Positions 8,181 to 17,087 of a stretch of 39,056 nt of DNA are shown one piece after another. The position numbers were made by a program, and so were the translations under genes. The DNA is from Flavobacteriales bacterium UBA3477 (lineage in GTDB: Bacteria; Bacteroidota; Bacteroidia; Flavobacteriales; Schleiferiaceae). Every line of letters begins with the position of its first letter. The stretch's first letter is position 1. Under the pieces are notes generated by a model. The model was not told the DNA's origin. It was given only the letters and a program-made list of their open reading frames with translations, and made no database searches. The DNA lies in NCBI GenBank assembly GCA_002378005.1, contig DFQY01000027.1, positions 1-39,056 on the forward strand. The letters are read 5' to 3'.

Positions 8181-8831
8181 ATGTCATCAAGTATCATTCA
8201 GATTACAATGGATTTTGTCAAAACGGCACTCAGAAACTCCGAGGGTGGACACGATTGGTTCCACATCGAAAGGGTTTGGAAAAATGCGATGCTGATCTCG
8301 AAGGAAGAAGATTGTGATATGGAATTGGTCCAACTTGCCGCGCTCCTCCATGACATTGCAGATTCAAAGTTTCATGGTGGCGATGAAGAAATTGGACCCA
8401 AAACAGCCACGAACTGGCTTCTTTCCCAAAACTACCCTCAGGTCCGTATCGATAGAATCACATCAATAATTCGTGCCATCAGTTTTAAAGGCGGTGTTAA
8501 CGAATTTGTGGACCAAAGCATTGAATGCCAAGTTGTTCAAGATGCCGATCGCCTAGATGCGATCGGTGCCATCGGAATTGCCCGCACATTTAACTATGGT
8601 GGTTTTAAGAATCGGGCCTTATACGATCCAGCGATCGCCCCGAACCTCAATATGACAAAGGAAGAATACAAGAAATCGACGGCGCCTACCATCAATCACT
8701 TTTATGAAAAGCTGCTCCTGCTCAAAGACCTTATGAATACCGCTACGGGGCGAAGAATAGCGCAAGAACGGCATGAATTCATGGGAAAGTTCTTGAATCA
8801 ATTCTACCGTGAGTGGAATGGAGAAAAGTAA
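8181..8831 (+). CDS. HD-domain phosphohydrolase (YedJ-like)
   Basis: A 216-residue cytosolic protein of the HD superfamily of metal-dependent phosphohydrolases. Metal ligands are visible in order: His24 (EGGHDWFHIERV), the HD pair His57-Asp58 in LAALLHDIADSKF, and Asp121 in VVQDADRLDAIGAIG. The signature and length match the YedJ-like group; the natural substrate is not established, with nucleotides or other phosphoesters likely. ATG at 8181 is the only sensible start. The next gene begins 39 nt downstream on the same strand, and co-transcription is possible. Confidence 0.85.
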   Translation: MSSSIIQITMDFVKTALRNSEGGHDWFHIERVWKNAMLISKEEDCDMELVQLAALLHDIADSKFHGGDEEIGPKTATNWLLSQNYPQVRIDRITSIIRAISFKGGVNEFVDQSIECQVVQDADRLDAIGAIGIARTFNYGGFKNRALYDPAIAPNLNMTKEEYKKSTAPTINHFYEKLLLLKDLMNTATGRRIAQERHEFMGKFLNQFYREWNGEK

Positions 8832-8870
8832 AGTTGGTGTACCTTTATAGAAGATGCGAAACCCCATTTT

Positions 8871-9362
8871 ATGTCATTCAGAATCATCCACCGCTACCTC
8901 GGCTTTTTCCTGGCCGGAATCATGATGATTTATGCCGTTTCCGGCATAACCCTCATCTTTAGAAACACCGACACCTTTAAACAAGAAGTTCAAAAAGAAA
9001 TTACCGTTGAAACTGGTCTCTCGGAGGAAACACTGGGCCGTGCCCTGAGAATTCGTGACCTCAAAGTCATTGATAACGATGGTGCCCTAATGGTTTTTGA
9101 GCAAGGCACCTACAATCCGGAGACAGGAGAAGCGAAATTCACAGCTAAAGAGTTGCCGGGATGGCTCGATAAGCTGACGCATTTACACAAAGCCGCCACC
9201 AACGATCCGTTGTACTATTTCAACATGTTCTTTGGAGCGTCGTTGTTCTTCTTTGCCGTAAGTGCCTTCTTTATGTTCGTACCAAAATCACCTATGTTCA
9301 AGAAAGGACTTTGGTTTACTTTGGGAGGCATCCTGCTGGCAATCAAAATGTTAATGGTATAA
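8871..9362 (+). CDS. PepSY-associated-TM-like membrane protein
   Basis: A 163-residue membrane protein. The N-terminus, IHRYLGFFLAGIMMIYAVSGI followed by LIFR, is the start typical of PepSY-associated TM proteins; then comes a ~90-residue soluble segment and two C-terminal helices (YYFNMFFGASLFFFAVSAFF and LWFTLGGILLAIKMLMV). A His in LTHLHKA lies just before the second helix. Related proteins are linked to redox, haem or iron traffic in the inner membrane, but no ligand is proven. A TACCTTTA sequence (8840-8847, one mismatch) may be its -7 box. It is the first gene of a three-gene run with 9365-9529 (2-nt gap) and 9529-9981 (1-nt overlap). Confidence 0.75.
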   Translation: MSFRIIHRYLGFFLAGIMMIYAVSGITLIFRNTDTFKQEVQKEITVETGLSEETLGRALRIRDLKVIDNDGALMVFEQGTYNPETGEAKFTAKELPGWLDKLTHLHKAATNDPLYYFNMFFGASLFFFAVSAFFMFVPKSPMFKKGLWFTLGGILLAIKMLMV

Positions 9363-9364
9363 TC

Positions 9365-9529
9365 ATGAGTAAAAACGAATTCAATCATCGTCAAGCATTG
9401 GCCATGGGCGGCGGTTTAATGACCGGACTTGGCCTAGGTTTTTTCTTGCTTCAAACTATGGGCGGCTTGGCCTTTGTAGGTAGTACAATAGGCGGTATCG
9501 GATTACTAATAAGTGCAAATATTAAATAA
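9365..9529 (+). CDS. Small glycine-rich membrane protein (54 aa)
   Basis: A 54-residue protein beginning SKNEFNHRQAL, then two Gly-rich hydrophobic stretches (AMGGGLMTGLGLGFFLL and GGLAFVGSTIGGIGLLI) that look like a helical hairpin with GxxxG-type packing. The start ATG 9365 lies 2 nt after the upstream stop, and its stop overlaps the start of the TspO gene as TAATG, which supports real translation. An upstream in-frame start at 9311 lies within the preceding gene and is rejected. No family recognised; perhaps an accessory subunit of one of its neighbours (inference). Confidence 0.65.
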   Translation: MSKNEFNHRQALAMGGGLMTGLGLGFFLLQTMGGLAFVGSTIGGIGLLISANIK

Positions 9530-9981
9530 TGAGATTCCTCCTCTTTTTCGTTTTGAATTTTGGCGCCCTTGCTTTAGGCAGTTACTTGATGGGTGAAGGC
9601 CCTATGGGAGGTTGGTATACGAACCTGAATAAAGCACCATGGACGCCACCGGGTTGGGTATTTGGTGCCTCGTGGACCTTGATTATGGTATGCTTGACTA
9701 TTTTCATGAATAAAGCCGTTCAAATTGAAGCACTGAGCAAAACGATTTTATGGATTTACGGAGTCCAATTGGTCCTGAACATTCTTTGGAATCCACTTTT
9801 CTTCGATCTGCACTGGATGGGAATCGCTTTGATTGAAATCATCCTGCTGGTCTTTGTAGTTGGGTTCATGGCCATCAAGGCAAAACCTTATATGCCCCAG
9901 CTTACCTGGCTGCTTACTCCCTATGTAGTGTGGCTAAGTATCGCGATTACGCTAAACGCCTACGCCTTACAAAACAACTAG
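9529..9981 (+). CDS. tspO: TspO/MBR family protein
   Basis: A 150-residue five-helix membrane protein of the TspO/peripheral benzodiazepine receptor family. Family marks: WYTNLNKAPWTPPGWVFGASW near the N-terminus and the Trp/Asn-rich loop YGVQLVLNILWNPLFF. Members bind porphyrins or sterols and are tied to tetrapyrrole control or stress; the exact role in this organism is unknown. The ATG overlaps the stop of the 54-residue gene by one base (TAATG), indicating translational coupling. The 3' end overlaps the convergent gltD by 15 bp. Pairing with a PepSY-TM-like protein is compatible with a haem or porphyrin theme (inference). Confidence 0.92.
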   Translation: MRFLLFFVLNFGALALGSYLMGEGPMGGWYTNLNKAPWTPPGWVFGASWTLIMVCLTIFMNKAVQIEALSKTILWIYGVQLVLNILWNPLFFDLHWMGIALIEIILLVFVVGFMAIKAKPYMPQLTWLLTPYVVWLSIAITLNAYALQNN

Positions 9982-11379
9982 GCTCTTATCAATCGCATCA
10001 GCGGCCTGACGACCTTCAGCGATGGCCCATACTACCAAACTCTGCCCTCTACGCGCATCACCTGCTGTGAATACCCCCTCCATACTCGTCTTGAAACCTT
10101 CCGCAGCAATATTTCCACGTGGATCTGTAGATAAACCTGCACCGCTCACCAAACCTTCGTGCTCAGGATGCACGAAACCAATAGCCAATACAGCCATATC
10201 ACAATCAATAGTGCGCTGCTTACCGGTTGGAACGAATTGCCATCTACCAGCCAATTCCTCTCCGCGAACTTCATCGAAGGTTACGCTGACCAAATTTCCT
10301 TGCTCATCTGCATTAAATGACGTCGCATTCAATCCCCAAATACGTTCACAGCCTTCTTCATGAGAAGAGGATGTACGCATAATTTTCGGCCATTCTGGCC
10401 AAGGGTTATTAGCAGCGCGCTCCAACGGCGGTTGCTCTTCAATGGTCACCTGAATGACCTGCGTAGCACCTTGACGAACAGAAGTACCGATACAATCAGA
10501 ACCAGTATCTCCCCCGCCAATAACAAGAACAGTTTTGTCTTTTGCCGTGATATCATTTCCAACAGGCGCATCACCGGCTACCTTTTGATTGTTCAAGTGC
10601 AAGAAGTCCATTGCAAAATGAACGCCTCGTGCTTCTCTTCCTATCGCACGGATGTCTCGAGGTTGCTTCGAACCAATGGTAATGAGCACAGCATCGAAAG
10701 ATTCACGAAGTTCCTCTAGCGTAATGTCTGTGCCTATCTCCGTATTGCACTGAAATACTACACCCTCGTCTTCCATGATGGCTGCTCGACGCGCCACCAC
10801 GTGTTTTTCAAGTTTGTAATCAGGAATACCGTAGGTCAGAAGTCCTCCAACACGGGCATCGCGTTCGAATACTTTAACACGGTGGCCTTTTTGGTTCAAT
10901 TGGTCCGCAGCCGCCAAACCAGCGGGGCCAGCACCTACAACGGCTACGCTTTTACCGGTTCTAACCACGGGTAGCTTTGGCACCACCCAACCTTCTTCCC
11001 AAGCCTTTTCACTGATCTCTTTTTCTATGAATTCAATGGTTACCGGGTTGTTATTGATGCCCAAAACACACGCTGCCTCACAAGGCGCAGGACAAATTCT
11101 ACCCGTGAATTCAGGGAAGTTGTTCGTCGTACGTAAAACGCTATATGCTTCTTTGTAATCGCCACGGTAAACCGCGTCATTAAACTCAGGAATACGGTTG
11201 CCTAGCGGACATCCCGAATTACAAAAAGGTACACCACAGTCCATGCAGCGCGAGGCTTGCTCGGTGGCTCTTTCACCGAGCGGCAGGTAATGTTCTTTGT
11301 AATCTTTAACTCGTTCCTCAGGCTGGCGCATAGCTGGCCCTTGGCGATTTACTTCTAAAAATCCGGTATCCTTACCCAT
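9967..11379 (-). CDS. gltD: Glutamate synthase, small (beta) subunit
   Basis: A 470-residue NADPH-dependent electron-input subunit of glutamate synthase. N-terminal iron-sulfur cysteines: CMDCGVPFCNSGC (45, 48, 53, 57) and CPAPCEAAC (96, 100, 104). The FAD Rossmann motif is GAGPAG at ~149-154 and the NADPH site is GGGDTGSD at ~288-295. With GltB it makes two glutamates from glutamine and 2-oxoglutarate. Its ATG overlaps the gltB stop by 8 nt, so the subunits are translationally coupled. Length is normal. The 3' end overlaps tspO antisense by 15 bp, without a hairpin between them. Confidence 0.97.
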   Translation of the reverse strand: MGKDTGFLEVNRQGPAMRQPEERVKDYKEHYLPLGERATEQASRCMDCGVPFCNSGCPLGNRIPEFNDAVYRGDYKEAYSVLRTTNNFPEFTGRICPAPCEAACVLGINNNPVTIEFIEKEISEKAWEEGWVVPKLPVVRTGKSVAVVGAGPAGLAAADQLNQKGHRVKVFERDARVGGLLTYGIPDYKLEKHVVARRAAIMEDEGVVFQCNTEIGTDITLEELRESFDAVLITIGSKQPRDIRAIGREARGVHFAMDFLHLNNQKVAGDAPVGNDITAKDKTVLVIGGGDTGSDCIGTSVRQGATQVIQVTIEEQPPLERAANNPWPEWPKIMRTSSSHEEGCERIWGLNATSFNADEQGNLVSVTFDEVRGEELAGRWQFVPTGKQRTIDCDMAVLAIGFVHPEHEGLVSGAGLSTDPRGNIAAEGFKTSMEGVFTAGDARRGQSLVVWAIAEGRQAADAIDKSLVVL

Positions 11380-14300
11380 GTGCTTGTGCTTTTTTCGCTT
11401 CTAGAACGCGTTTATAATCTCTTGGGAATACTTTGACGAATTGGCCAGAAGAAGTGCCCCAATCGTTGAGCAACTCCTTCGCGCGCTCGCTACCAGTATG
11501 GTCTAGATGCGCCTGAACGCGGGATTGTAAATAGGTTAAGTCTTCAGCAGTTGGCTGCTCAAGATCAGCGCTGTCGTTGTTAAATCTGCTCTCAAGGGTG
11601 CCATCAGAATCAAGGACGTATGCAATTCCACCACTCATACCTGCACCAAAGTTTTTACCCGTGATTCCCAAGATGATGGCTTCACCGCCGGTCATGTATT
11701 CCAATCCGTGATCACCCACACCTTCTACAATGGCTTTGGCACCAGAGTTTCTAACACAGAATCGTTCACCGGCAATCCCATTTACATAAAGCTCACCGGA
11801 GGTCGCTCCGTACAAGGCAACGTTTCCACAAATGATATTGTCGTGCGCTACAATCGTGGCGTCCTCAGGCTTACGAATAATGATTTTCGCTCCACTAAGG
11901 CCTTTACCAGTGTAGTCATTACTCTCTCCAACGAGATTGAAGGTCAGTCCTCTCGCACCAAATGCACCAAAGCTTTGACCTGCTGAACCTACAAAGTTGA
12001 ATGTCAAGGTATCTTCCGGTAATCCTGCGCTACCTCGCCATTTTGCCACCTCGTGGCTGGCTGTAGTACCTGTAGAACGGTCAGTATTGAGGATACTGAA
12101 GGTATAGGCAGTCGGTTTTGGAGCTGCTTTATACTGGAGTACCGCCTCCAACATCGCTATGTCCAGCTCTGTTTCAGGTATCGGCTGCGACGGATATCCT
12201 TTGGTGGTTTTCGTCCAATCTGCGTATTTCAGCAGAGGCTCCAAATTCAATAATGCTGCTTTCCAATTGCCTGCCTTTTTGTTTTGTTTCAATACATGAG
12301 CCTGCCCTACCATTTCTTCGACGGTTCTAAAGCCCAATTCTGCCATGATCTCACGTAGTTCTTGCGCCATATACGTGAACATATTGATAACATGCTCTGG
12401 CTTTCCTGAGAACAGCTTGCGCAACTCTGGATTCTGCGTCGCAATACCTACTGGACAAGTATTCAAATGGCACTTGCGCATCATGATACAACCTTCTGCA
12501 ATCAAGGCGGCTGTGGCAACACCCCATTCTTCCGCACCAAGTAAAGTAGCTATGGCTAAATCTCTTCCGGTACGAATCATCCCATCGGTTTGAAGCAGTA
12601 CGCGGTCTCTTAACCGGCTGCTCACCAGCGTCTGGTGCGCTTCGGCCAATCCGAGTTCCCAAGGCACCCCTGCATGCTGAATAGAGCTCAACGGCGAAGC
12701 ACCTGTACCGCCGTCCATTCCTGATATAAGTACGGTATCCGCCTTGGCTTTTACAACACCCGTAGCAATGGTGCCTACCCCAGCTAATGAAACCAGTTTG
12801 ACGCTTACTCTTGCCTTGGGGTTGGCACGTTTGAGGTCATAGATCAATTGGGCCAAATCCTCAATCGAATAAATATCGTGGTGTGGCGGCGGAGAAATCA
12901 ATCCTACTCCTGGGGTAGAATGACGAACGAGTCCGATCCAATCGTCCACCTTGTGCCCTGGCAAGTGCCCACCTTCACCAGGTTTTGCGCCCTGAGCCAT
13001 TTTGATCTGTAGTTCAACAGCGTTCGCTAGATAATTGATTGTTACCCCGAATCGGCCAGAAGCAATCTGCTTAATCGCACTGTTTTCGCTATCGCCGTTC
13101 TCCTTGGTACCAAAGCGAATCTCGTCTTCACCACCTTCACCTGAGTTGGATTTAGCGCCTATTCTATTCATCGCCACTGCAAGCGTGCTATGGGCTTCGT
13201 GTGATATAGAACCAAAAGACATGGCCCCAGTAGCAAAGCGCTTCAAGATGTTTTCTACCGCTTCCACCTCTTCCAACGGAACGGATGGACGCTGCTTAAA
13301 TTCCAACAAGTGGCGCAACGAGCGGCCGTTCTCATCTAGCAATGCACTGTAATCCTTGAAGTGCTCGTAATTGCCTTCACGGCAAGCACGTTGCAATGCT
13401 GTAATGGTGCGCGGATTCATGTGGTGGTATTCACCATTCACGCGCCAATGGTACACCCCGCCGTAAGGCAAGGTCTCTTCGGTATCATATAGAGCCACGG
13501 ACAATTTGTCCAATTGCTCCTTCGCGATGTGCTCGAAGTCCAAACCACCAATGCGGCTAAGTGAGCCACGGAAACACGTACCTATTACGCGGCTGTTTAG
13601 ACCAATGGGTTCAAAAATTTGAGCGCCCTGGTAACTCTCCAAAGTAGAGATTCCCATCTTGGCAAAGATCTTTAACAGCCCCTTTCCAATAGCTTTCTGA
13701 TAATTCTTAACCTTCTCAAAATAAGCGTCTAACTCAGTATTAGCTGAAGTAGATTCTACCCTTCCTTCTTTTAGAGAATGACGTAGGATATCGTACACCA
13801 TGTATGGGTTGACCGCATTCGCACCGTAGCCAAGAAGCGTTGCAAAATGATGTGTGCTTCTCGCATCTCCACATTCAACAACCAAGCTGACATTAGAACG
13901 TACACCATGTTTAATCAAGTAGTGATGAATAGCGCCGACTGCTAAAAGCGATGGAATAGCTACCCTATTTTTATCGGCATTACGGTCGGAGATAATCAAT
14001 AGATTGTTGCCGGATTTCACTGCAAAATCGGCCTCTTTACAGATACTCTTGATGGCGTTTTCTAGTCCAGTCTGTGGATTATCAGCGTAAAACAGACTTT
14101 CAATTTCATGCGAAGCAAAGCCTGGCGCTGATATTTTTCGCAGTTTCTGGAGTTCACCGTTGGTCAATACAGGTTGTTCGATGCGGATCTTACGGCAGTG
14201 CTCACCAGTAGCATCTAGAACATTACGCGTCTTGCCCAAGAGTGCCGTTAACGACATTACTGAACGCTCGCGAATACTGTCGATAGGAGGATTACTAACC

Positions 14301-15895
14301 TGTGCAAAACGCTGACGGAAGTAGTGGCTCAAGTGTTGTGGTTGCTCACTCAAGGCGGCAATAGGATTATCCGCTCCCATGGATCCGATGGCCTCTTTGG
14401 CATCATTGAACATAGGAAGTAATACACGCTCCACCTCTTCTTTGGTATATCCGTGGAAGCGTAAACGTTCTTCATAGGTGCTGTTCCCTAATGCTTTTTC
14501 ATTCACTGCAGGTAGGTCTTCGAGCCTAAGCTCACCATCGGCCAACCACTGGCCGTAAGGTTTAGCTTTACAGATATCCTCTTTTAGCTCTTCGTCGGTG
14601 ATTATGCGGCCTTGCTGCAGGTCAGCCACAAACATCTTACCCGGTTCTAGACGGCCCTTCTTCAAAACGTTGGCCGGAGCAACGGGAAGTGAGCCTGCTT
14701 CTGACGACATGATCACCATACCGTCTTTGGTCAATGTATAGCGCGAAGGACGCAACCCATTACGATCCAATACGGCGCCTACCACCTTGCCGTCGGTAAA
14801 GGATAACGAGGCTGGACCGTCCCAGGCCTCCATGAGGTGGGCGTGGTATCCGTAGAAATCCTTTTTGTATTGTGGCATATTGGCGTCGTTCTCATACGCC
14901 TCTGGCACCAACATCATCATCGCATGAGGAAGCGAACGACCCGAAGCTGTTAAAATCTCAACGACATTATCTAGATTCGAACTGTCTGAACGGCGCACGT
15001 CACAGATCGGATGGATGAGTTCTAACTCCTGCTCAGTGAACAAGCTATCCTTAAACAAGGCCGTCTTGCTGCTCATCCCATTTACGTTTCCTGCAATGGT
15101 GTTGATTTCCCCATTGTGAGCAATGTAGCGGAACGGCTGGGCCAATTTCCACTTCGGGGTAGTATTGGTTGAAAAACGGCTGTGGACGAGGGCTAAAGCA
15201 CTATCAAAAGTATCGCGCTGCAGGTCTAAGAAGTACTGCTGCAGTTGCTCGGTAGTTAATTGGCCCTTGTAAATCAAGGTTCTACAACTTAGCGAGCTGA
15301 TGTAAAAACTATCGTAAGTAGATGGAAATAGCTGATGAATGGTACGGTTGGCGTATTTGCGTAGAACGACCATCTTGCGCTCCAAAGTATCTTCGTCCAT
15401 CGCCTCTTTCGGCGCCACGAAAAACTGAATATGCGCCGGCTCTGAGTCCTTAGCGCTCTTTCCTAACGGTTCATTATTAACCGGTACATCCCTGTACCCA
15501 AGGAGATTAAGCTTGAAGTTGGCAATATATTTTTCCAATTCAACCAAGCATTTCGCCCTTAAACTATCCTCCTTTGGAAAGAAGGTGTTCCCAACGCCAT
15601 AGGTTCCTTGCTCTGGGAGCGCGAATCCTAATTGCCCTACTTCAGCGGATAAAAATTTGTGTGGAATCTGAACAAGTATGCCTGCGCCATCTCCGGACGT
15701 CGGCTCTGCGCCTTGCCCCCCGCGGTGCTCCATGTTTTCGAGCATAGTGATTGCGCCCTGTACTACATTTCTAGATTTTGAACCGTTTAGGTTCGCGACA
15801 AAGCCGATTCCACAGGAATCGTGCTCAAAGGACGGGTGGTAAAGTCCGTCTTGTTCCTTATTTTCCTGTGATAGATCCGAATGATGCTTAGTCAT
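11372..15895 (-). CDS. gltB: Glutamate synthase, large (alpha) subunit
   Basis: A 1507-residue large subunit. Domains in order: an N-terminal class II glutamine amidotransferase whose nucleophile is Cys28 in HDSCGIGFVANL, so a 27-residue propeptide must be removed; a central linker domain; the FMN (alpha/beta)8 domain with GEGGEDEIRFG and SGMDGGTGASPL; a 3Fe-4S site C1136-x5-C1142-x4-C1147 (CIMMRKCHLNTC); and a C-terminal GxGxG beta-helix (GARGLTFNLVGESNDY onward). Ammonia tunnels from the first domain to the FMN site. ATG 15895 was chosen; a TTG two codons upstream is in frame. A -7 box and a palindrome lie upstream. It forms an operon with gltD. Confidence 0.97.
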   Translation of the reverse strand: MTKHHSDLSQENKEQDGLYHPSFEHDSCGIGFVANLNGSKSRNVVQGAITMLENMEHRGGQGAEPTSGDGAGILVQIPHKFLSAEVGQLGFALPEQGTYGVGNTFFPKEDSLRAKCLVELEKYIANFKLNLLGYRDVPVNNEPLGKSAKDSEPAHIQFFVAPKEAMDEDTLERKMVVLRKYANRTIHQLFPSTYDSFYISSLSCRTLIYKGQLTTEQLQQYFLDLQRDTFDSALALVHSRFSTNTTPKWKLAQPFRYIAHNGEINTIAGNVNGMSSKTALFKDSLFTEQELELIHPICDVRRSDSSNLDNVVEILTASGRSLPHAMMMLVPEAYENDANMPQYKKDFYGYHAHLMEAWDGPASLSFTDGKVVGAVLDRNGLRPSRYTLTKDGMVIMSSEAGSLPVAPANVLKKGRLEPGKMFVADLQQGRIITDEELKEDICKAKPYGQWLADGELRLEDLPAVNEKALGNSTYEERLRFHGYTKEEVERVLLPMFNDAKEAIGSMGADNPIAALSEQPQHLSHYFRQRFAQVSNPPIDSIRERSVMSLTALLGKTRNVLDATGEHCRKIRIEQPVLTNGELQKLRKISAPGFASHEIESLFYADNPQTGLENAIKSICKEADFAVKSGNNLLIISDRNADKNRVAIPSLLAVGAIHHYLIKHGVRSNVSLVVECGDARSTHHFATLLGYGANAVNPYMVYDILRHSLKEGRVESTSANTELDAYFEKVKNYQKAIGKGLLKIFAKMGISTLESYQGAQIFEPIGLNSRVIGTCFRGSLSRIGGLDFEHIAKEQLDKLSVALYDTEETLPYGGVYHWRVNGEYHHMNPRTITALQRACREGNYEHFKDYSALLDENGRSLRHLLEFKQRPSVPLEEVEAVENILKRFATGAMSFGSISHEAHSTLAVAMNRIGAKSNSGEGGEDEIRFGTKENGDSENSAIKQIASGRFGVTINYLANAVELQIKMAQGAKPGEGGHLPGHKVDDWIGLVRHSTPGVGLISPPPHHDIYSIEDLAQLIYDLKRANPKARVSVKLVSLAGVGTIATGVVKAKADTVLISGMDGGTGASPLSSIQHAGVPWELGLAEAHQTLVSSRLRDRVLLQTDGMIRTGRDLAIATLLGAEEWGVATAALIAEGCIMMRKCHLNTCPVGIATQNPELRKLFSGKPEHVINMFTYMAQELREIMAELGFRTVEEMVGQAHVLKQNKKAGNWKAALLNLEPLLKYADWTKTTKGYPSQPIPETELDIAMLEAVLQYKAAPKPTAYTFSILNTDRSTGTTASHEVAKWRGSAGLPEDTLTFNFVGSAGQSFGAFGARGLTFNLVGESNDYTGKGLSGAKIIIRKPEDATIVAHDNIICGNVALYGATSGELYVNGIAGERFCVRNSGAKAIVEGVGDHGLEYMTGGEAIILGITGKNFGAGMSGGIAYVLDSDGTLESRFNNDSADLEQPTAEDLTYLQSRVQAHLDHTGSERAKELLNDWGTSSGQFVKVFPRDYKRVLEAKKAQAHG

Positions 15896-15931
15896 AAACA
15901 ACTATTTTCGGTTGGATTTATAAGGGAATTG

Positions 15932-15954
15932 CAAATTTATTGAATTCGATTCAA
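15932..15954 (-). promoter_or_regulatory. gltBD -7 box with abutting palindrome
   Basis: TAAATTTG on the minus strand (15939 to 15932) is an exact TAnnTTTG match 36 nt upstream of gltB. Directly upstream, at 15940-15954, lies a perfect 6-3-6 inverted repeat (TTGAAT-TCG-ATTCAA), in the place of the promoter spacer. A regulator bound here would block the sigma factor. No regulator is identified. Confidence 0.5.
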
Positions 15955-16005
15955 AAATTAAAGCCTTATTATGTTTCAAATTCAACAAATACCTAAATCG
16001 ACTGA

Positions 16006-16359
16006 ATGAAACGCAACCAAACTATCCGTGTACTGCTCATAATTACTCTGATTGTGGCAATACCACTCTTATTCATGAAAGGCTGTCAACGTTTGACTCG
16101 CACCATTTATTGGTCGATGGATTGTGACCAATTCAACATTGACCTCATCGAAGTGCGAACCGGTATTGATATCCCGAAGATTTCGCGTAATTATTGTGAA
16201 CTCTCTCCATCTCAGCGTAAGGTGAGTTTCCAACTTCATAAATCAGGGAAGGACAAGGCTCAATATGCTGCGACCTATTTCGAATACACCGGAGAACATC
16301 TTTTTTCTGCCAATGGCACTAGGAAGGATCACCAGTGGTTCGCTACCTTAGATACCTAA
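16006..16359 (+). CDS. Hypothetical membrane-anchored protein (117 aa)
   Basis: A 117-residue protein with a basic N-terminus (MKRNQTIR) and one hydrophobic segment (VLLIITLIVAIPLLFM). The ~90-residue remainder is polar and probably outside the inner membrane, with Cys in MKGC, SMDC and NYC. The MKGC context is a poor lipobox because of Lys at -2, so a membrane anchor is more likely than a lipoprotein. It is divergent from gltB across a 110-bp gap. No family recognised. The good start and signal-anchor argue for a real gene. Confidence 0.6.
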   Translation: MKRNQTIRVLLIITLIVAIPLLFMKGCQRLTRTIYWSMDCDQFNIDLIEVRTGIDIPKISRNYCELSPSQRKVSFQLHKSGKDKAQYAATYFEYTGEHLFSANGTRKDHQWFATLDT

Positions 16360-16362
16360 ACC

Positions 16363-16383
16363 AATGAATTGATATTCATTATC
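16363..16383. promoter_or_regulatory. Fur-box-like palindrome upstream of VIT-family gene
   Basis: AATGAAT-TGAT-ATTCATT (16363-16380) is a perfect 7-bp inverted repeat. Read as a 19-mer at 16365-16383 it agrees with the classical Fur box GATAATGATAATCATTATC at 14 of 19 positions by my hand alignment. It ends 11 nt before the start of a VIT-family iron/manganese transporter, so a Fur- or MntR-like repressor site is plausible but unproven. Confidence 0.4.
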
Positions 16384-16394
16384 CAATACCTGCC

Positions 16395-17087
16395 ATGAGT
16401 GAAGAGCTAGAAAAACATTACGTCAATAGATCTAATTGGATACGGGCCGCAGTATTAGGGGCCAATGACGGGATCCTAAGTGTATCCAGTATTGTTGTGG
16501 GCGTGGCATCCGCGAGCACCACCAAAGACCCTGTTCTCATTGCAGGACTAGCTGGTCTCGTGGCAGGAGCATTGAGTATGGCCGCTGGAGAATATGTGAG
16601 TGTGAGCTCTCAGGCTGATATTGAGCAAGCCGATCTCGAACGGGAAGCTCGTGAGTTGGAAGAAATGCCAGAGTTGGAGGAAAGGGAATTGGCCAAGATC
16701 TATGTTCGTCGCGGGCTCAAGCCCGAGACCGCCGCAGAGGTCGCACGTCAATTACACGAACACGATGCACTAGGGGCTCACGCTCGGGACGAGTTGGGCA
16801 TTAATGAAATCACCTCGGCCAATCCGTTTGAGGCCGCAGGGGCCAGTGCACTTAGCTTCTTAGTAGGCGGCGGTCTCCCATTCTTACTCATTTTCTTTTT
16901 CCCGTTAGAACAGTTGTTCTGGACTGAATACTTATTCTCGGTGAGTTTCCTAGCATTATTGGGAGGTGCCAGCGCAGCCTTGGGCGGCTCCAGCGTGAAG
17001 AAGGCGGTACTGCGTATCACCATTTGGAGCACCTTAATTATGGTACTCTCCACCTTTATTGGTTCCTTCATTCAAATGCCCATCTAA
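16395..17087 (+). CDS. VIT1/CCC1-family iron/manganese transporter
   Basis: A 230-residue membrane protein of the VIT family. It starts with NWIRAAVLGANDGILSVSSI, the conserved first helix with its metal-binding Asn/Asp, followed by LAGLVAGALSMAAGEYVSVSS, the Met/Glu helix. Then comes a ~65-residue Glu-rich cytosolic insert (QADLEREARELEEMPELEER), which in the plant VIT1 structure binds metal ions, and three more helices. Such proteins usually export Fe2+ or Mn2+ from the cytosol, so this one probably protects against metal excess. A Fur-like palindrome sits in front. The stop overlaps the next start (TAATG). Confidence 0.9.
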   Translation: MSEELEKHYVNRSNWIRAAVLGANDGILSVSSIVVGVASASTTKDPVLIAGLAGLVAGALSMAAGEYVSVSSQADIEQADLEREARELEEMPELEERELAKIYVRRGLKPETAAEVARQLHEHDALGAHARDELGINEITSANPFEAAGASALSFLVGGGLPFLLIFFFPLEQLFWTEYLFSVSFLALLGGASAALGGSSVKKAVLRITIWSTLIMVLSTFIGSFIQMPI

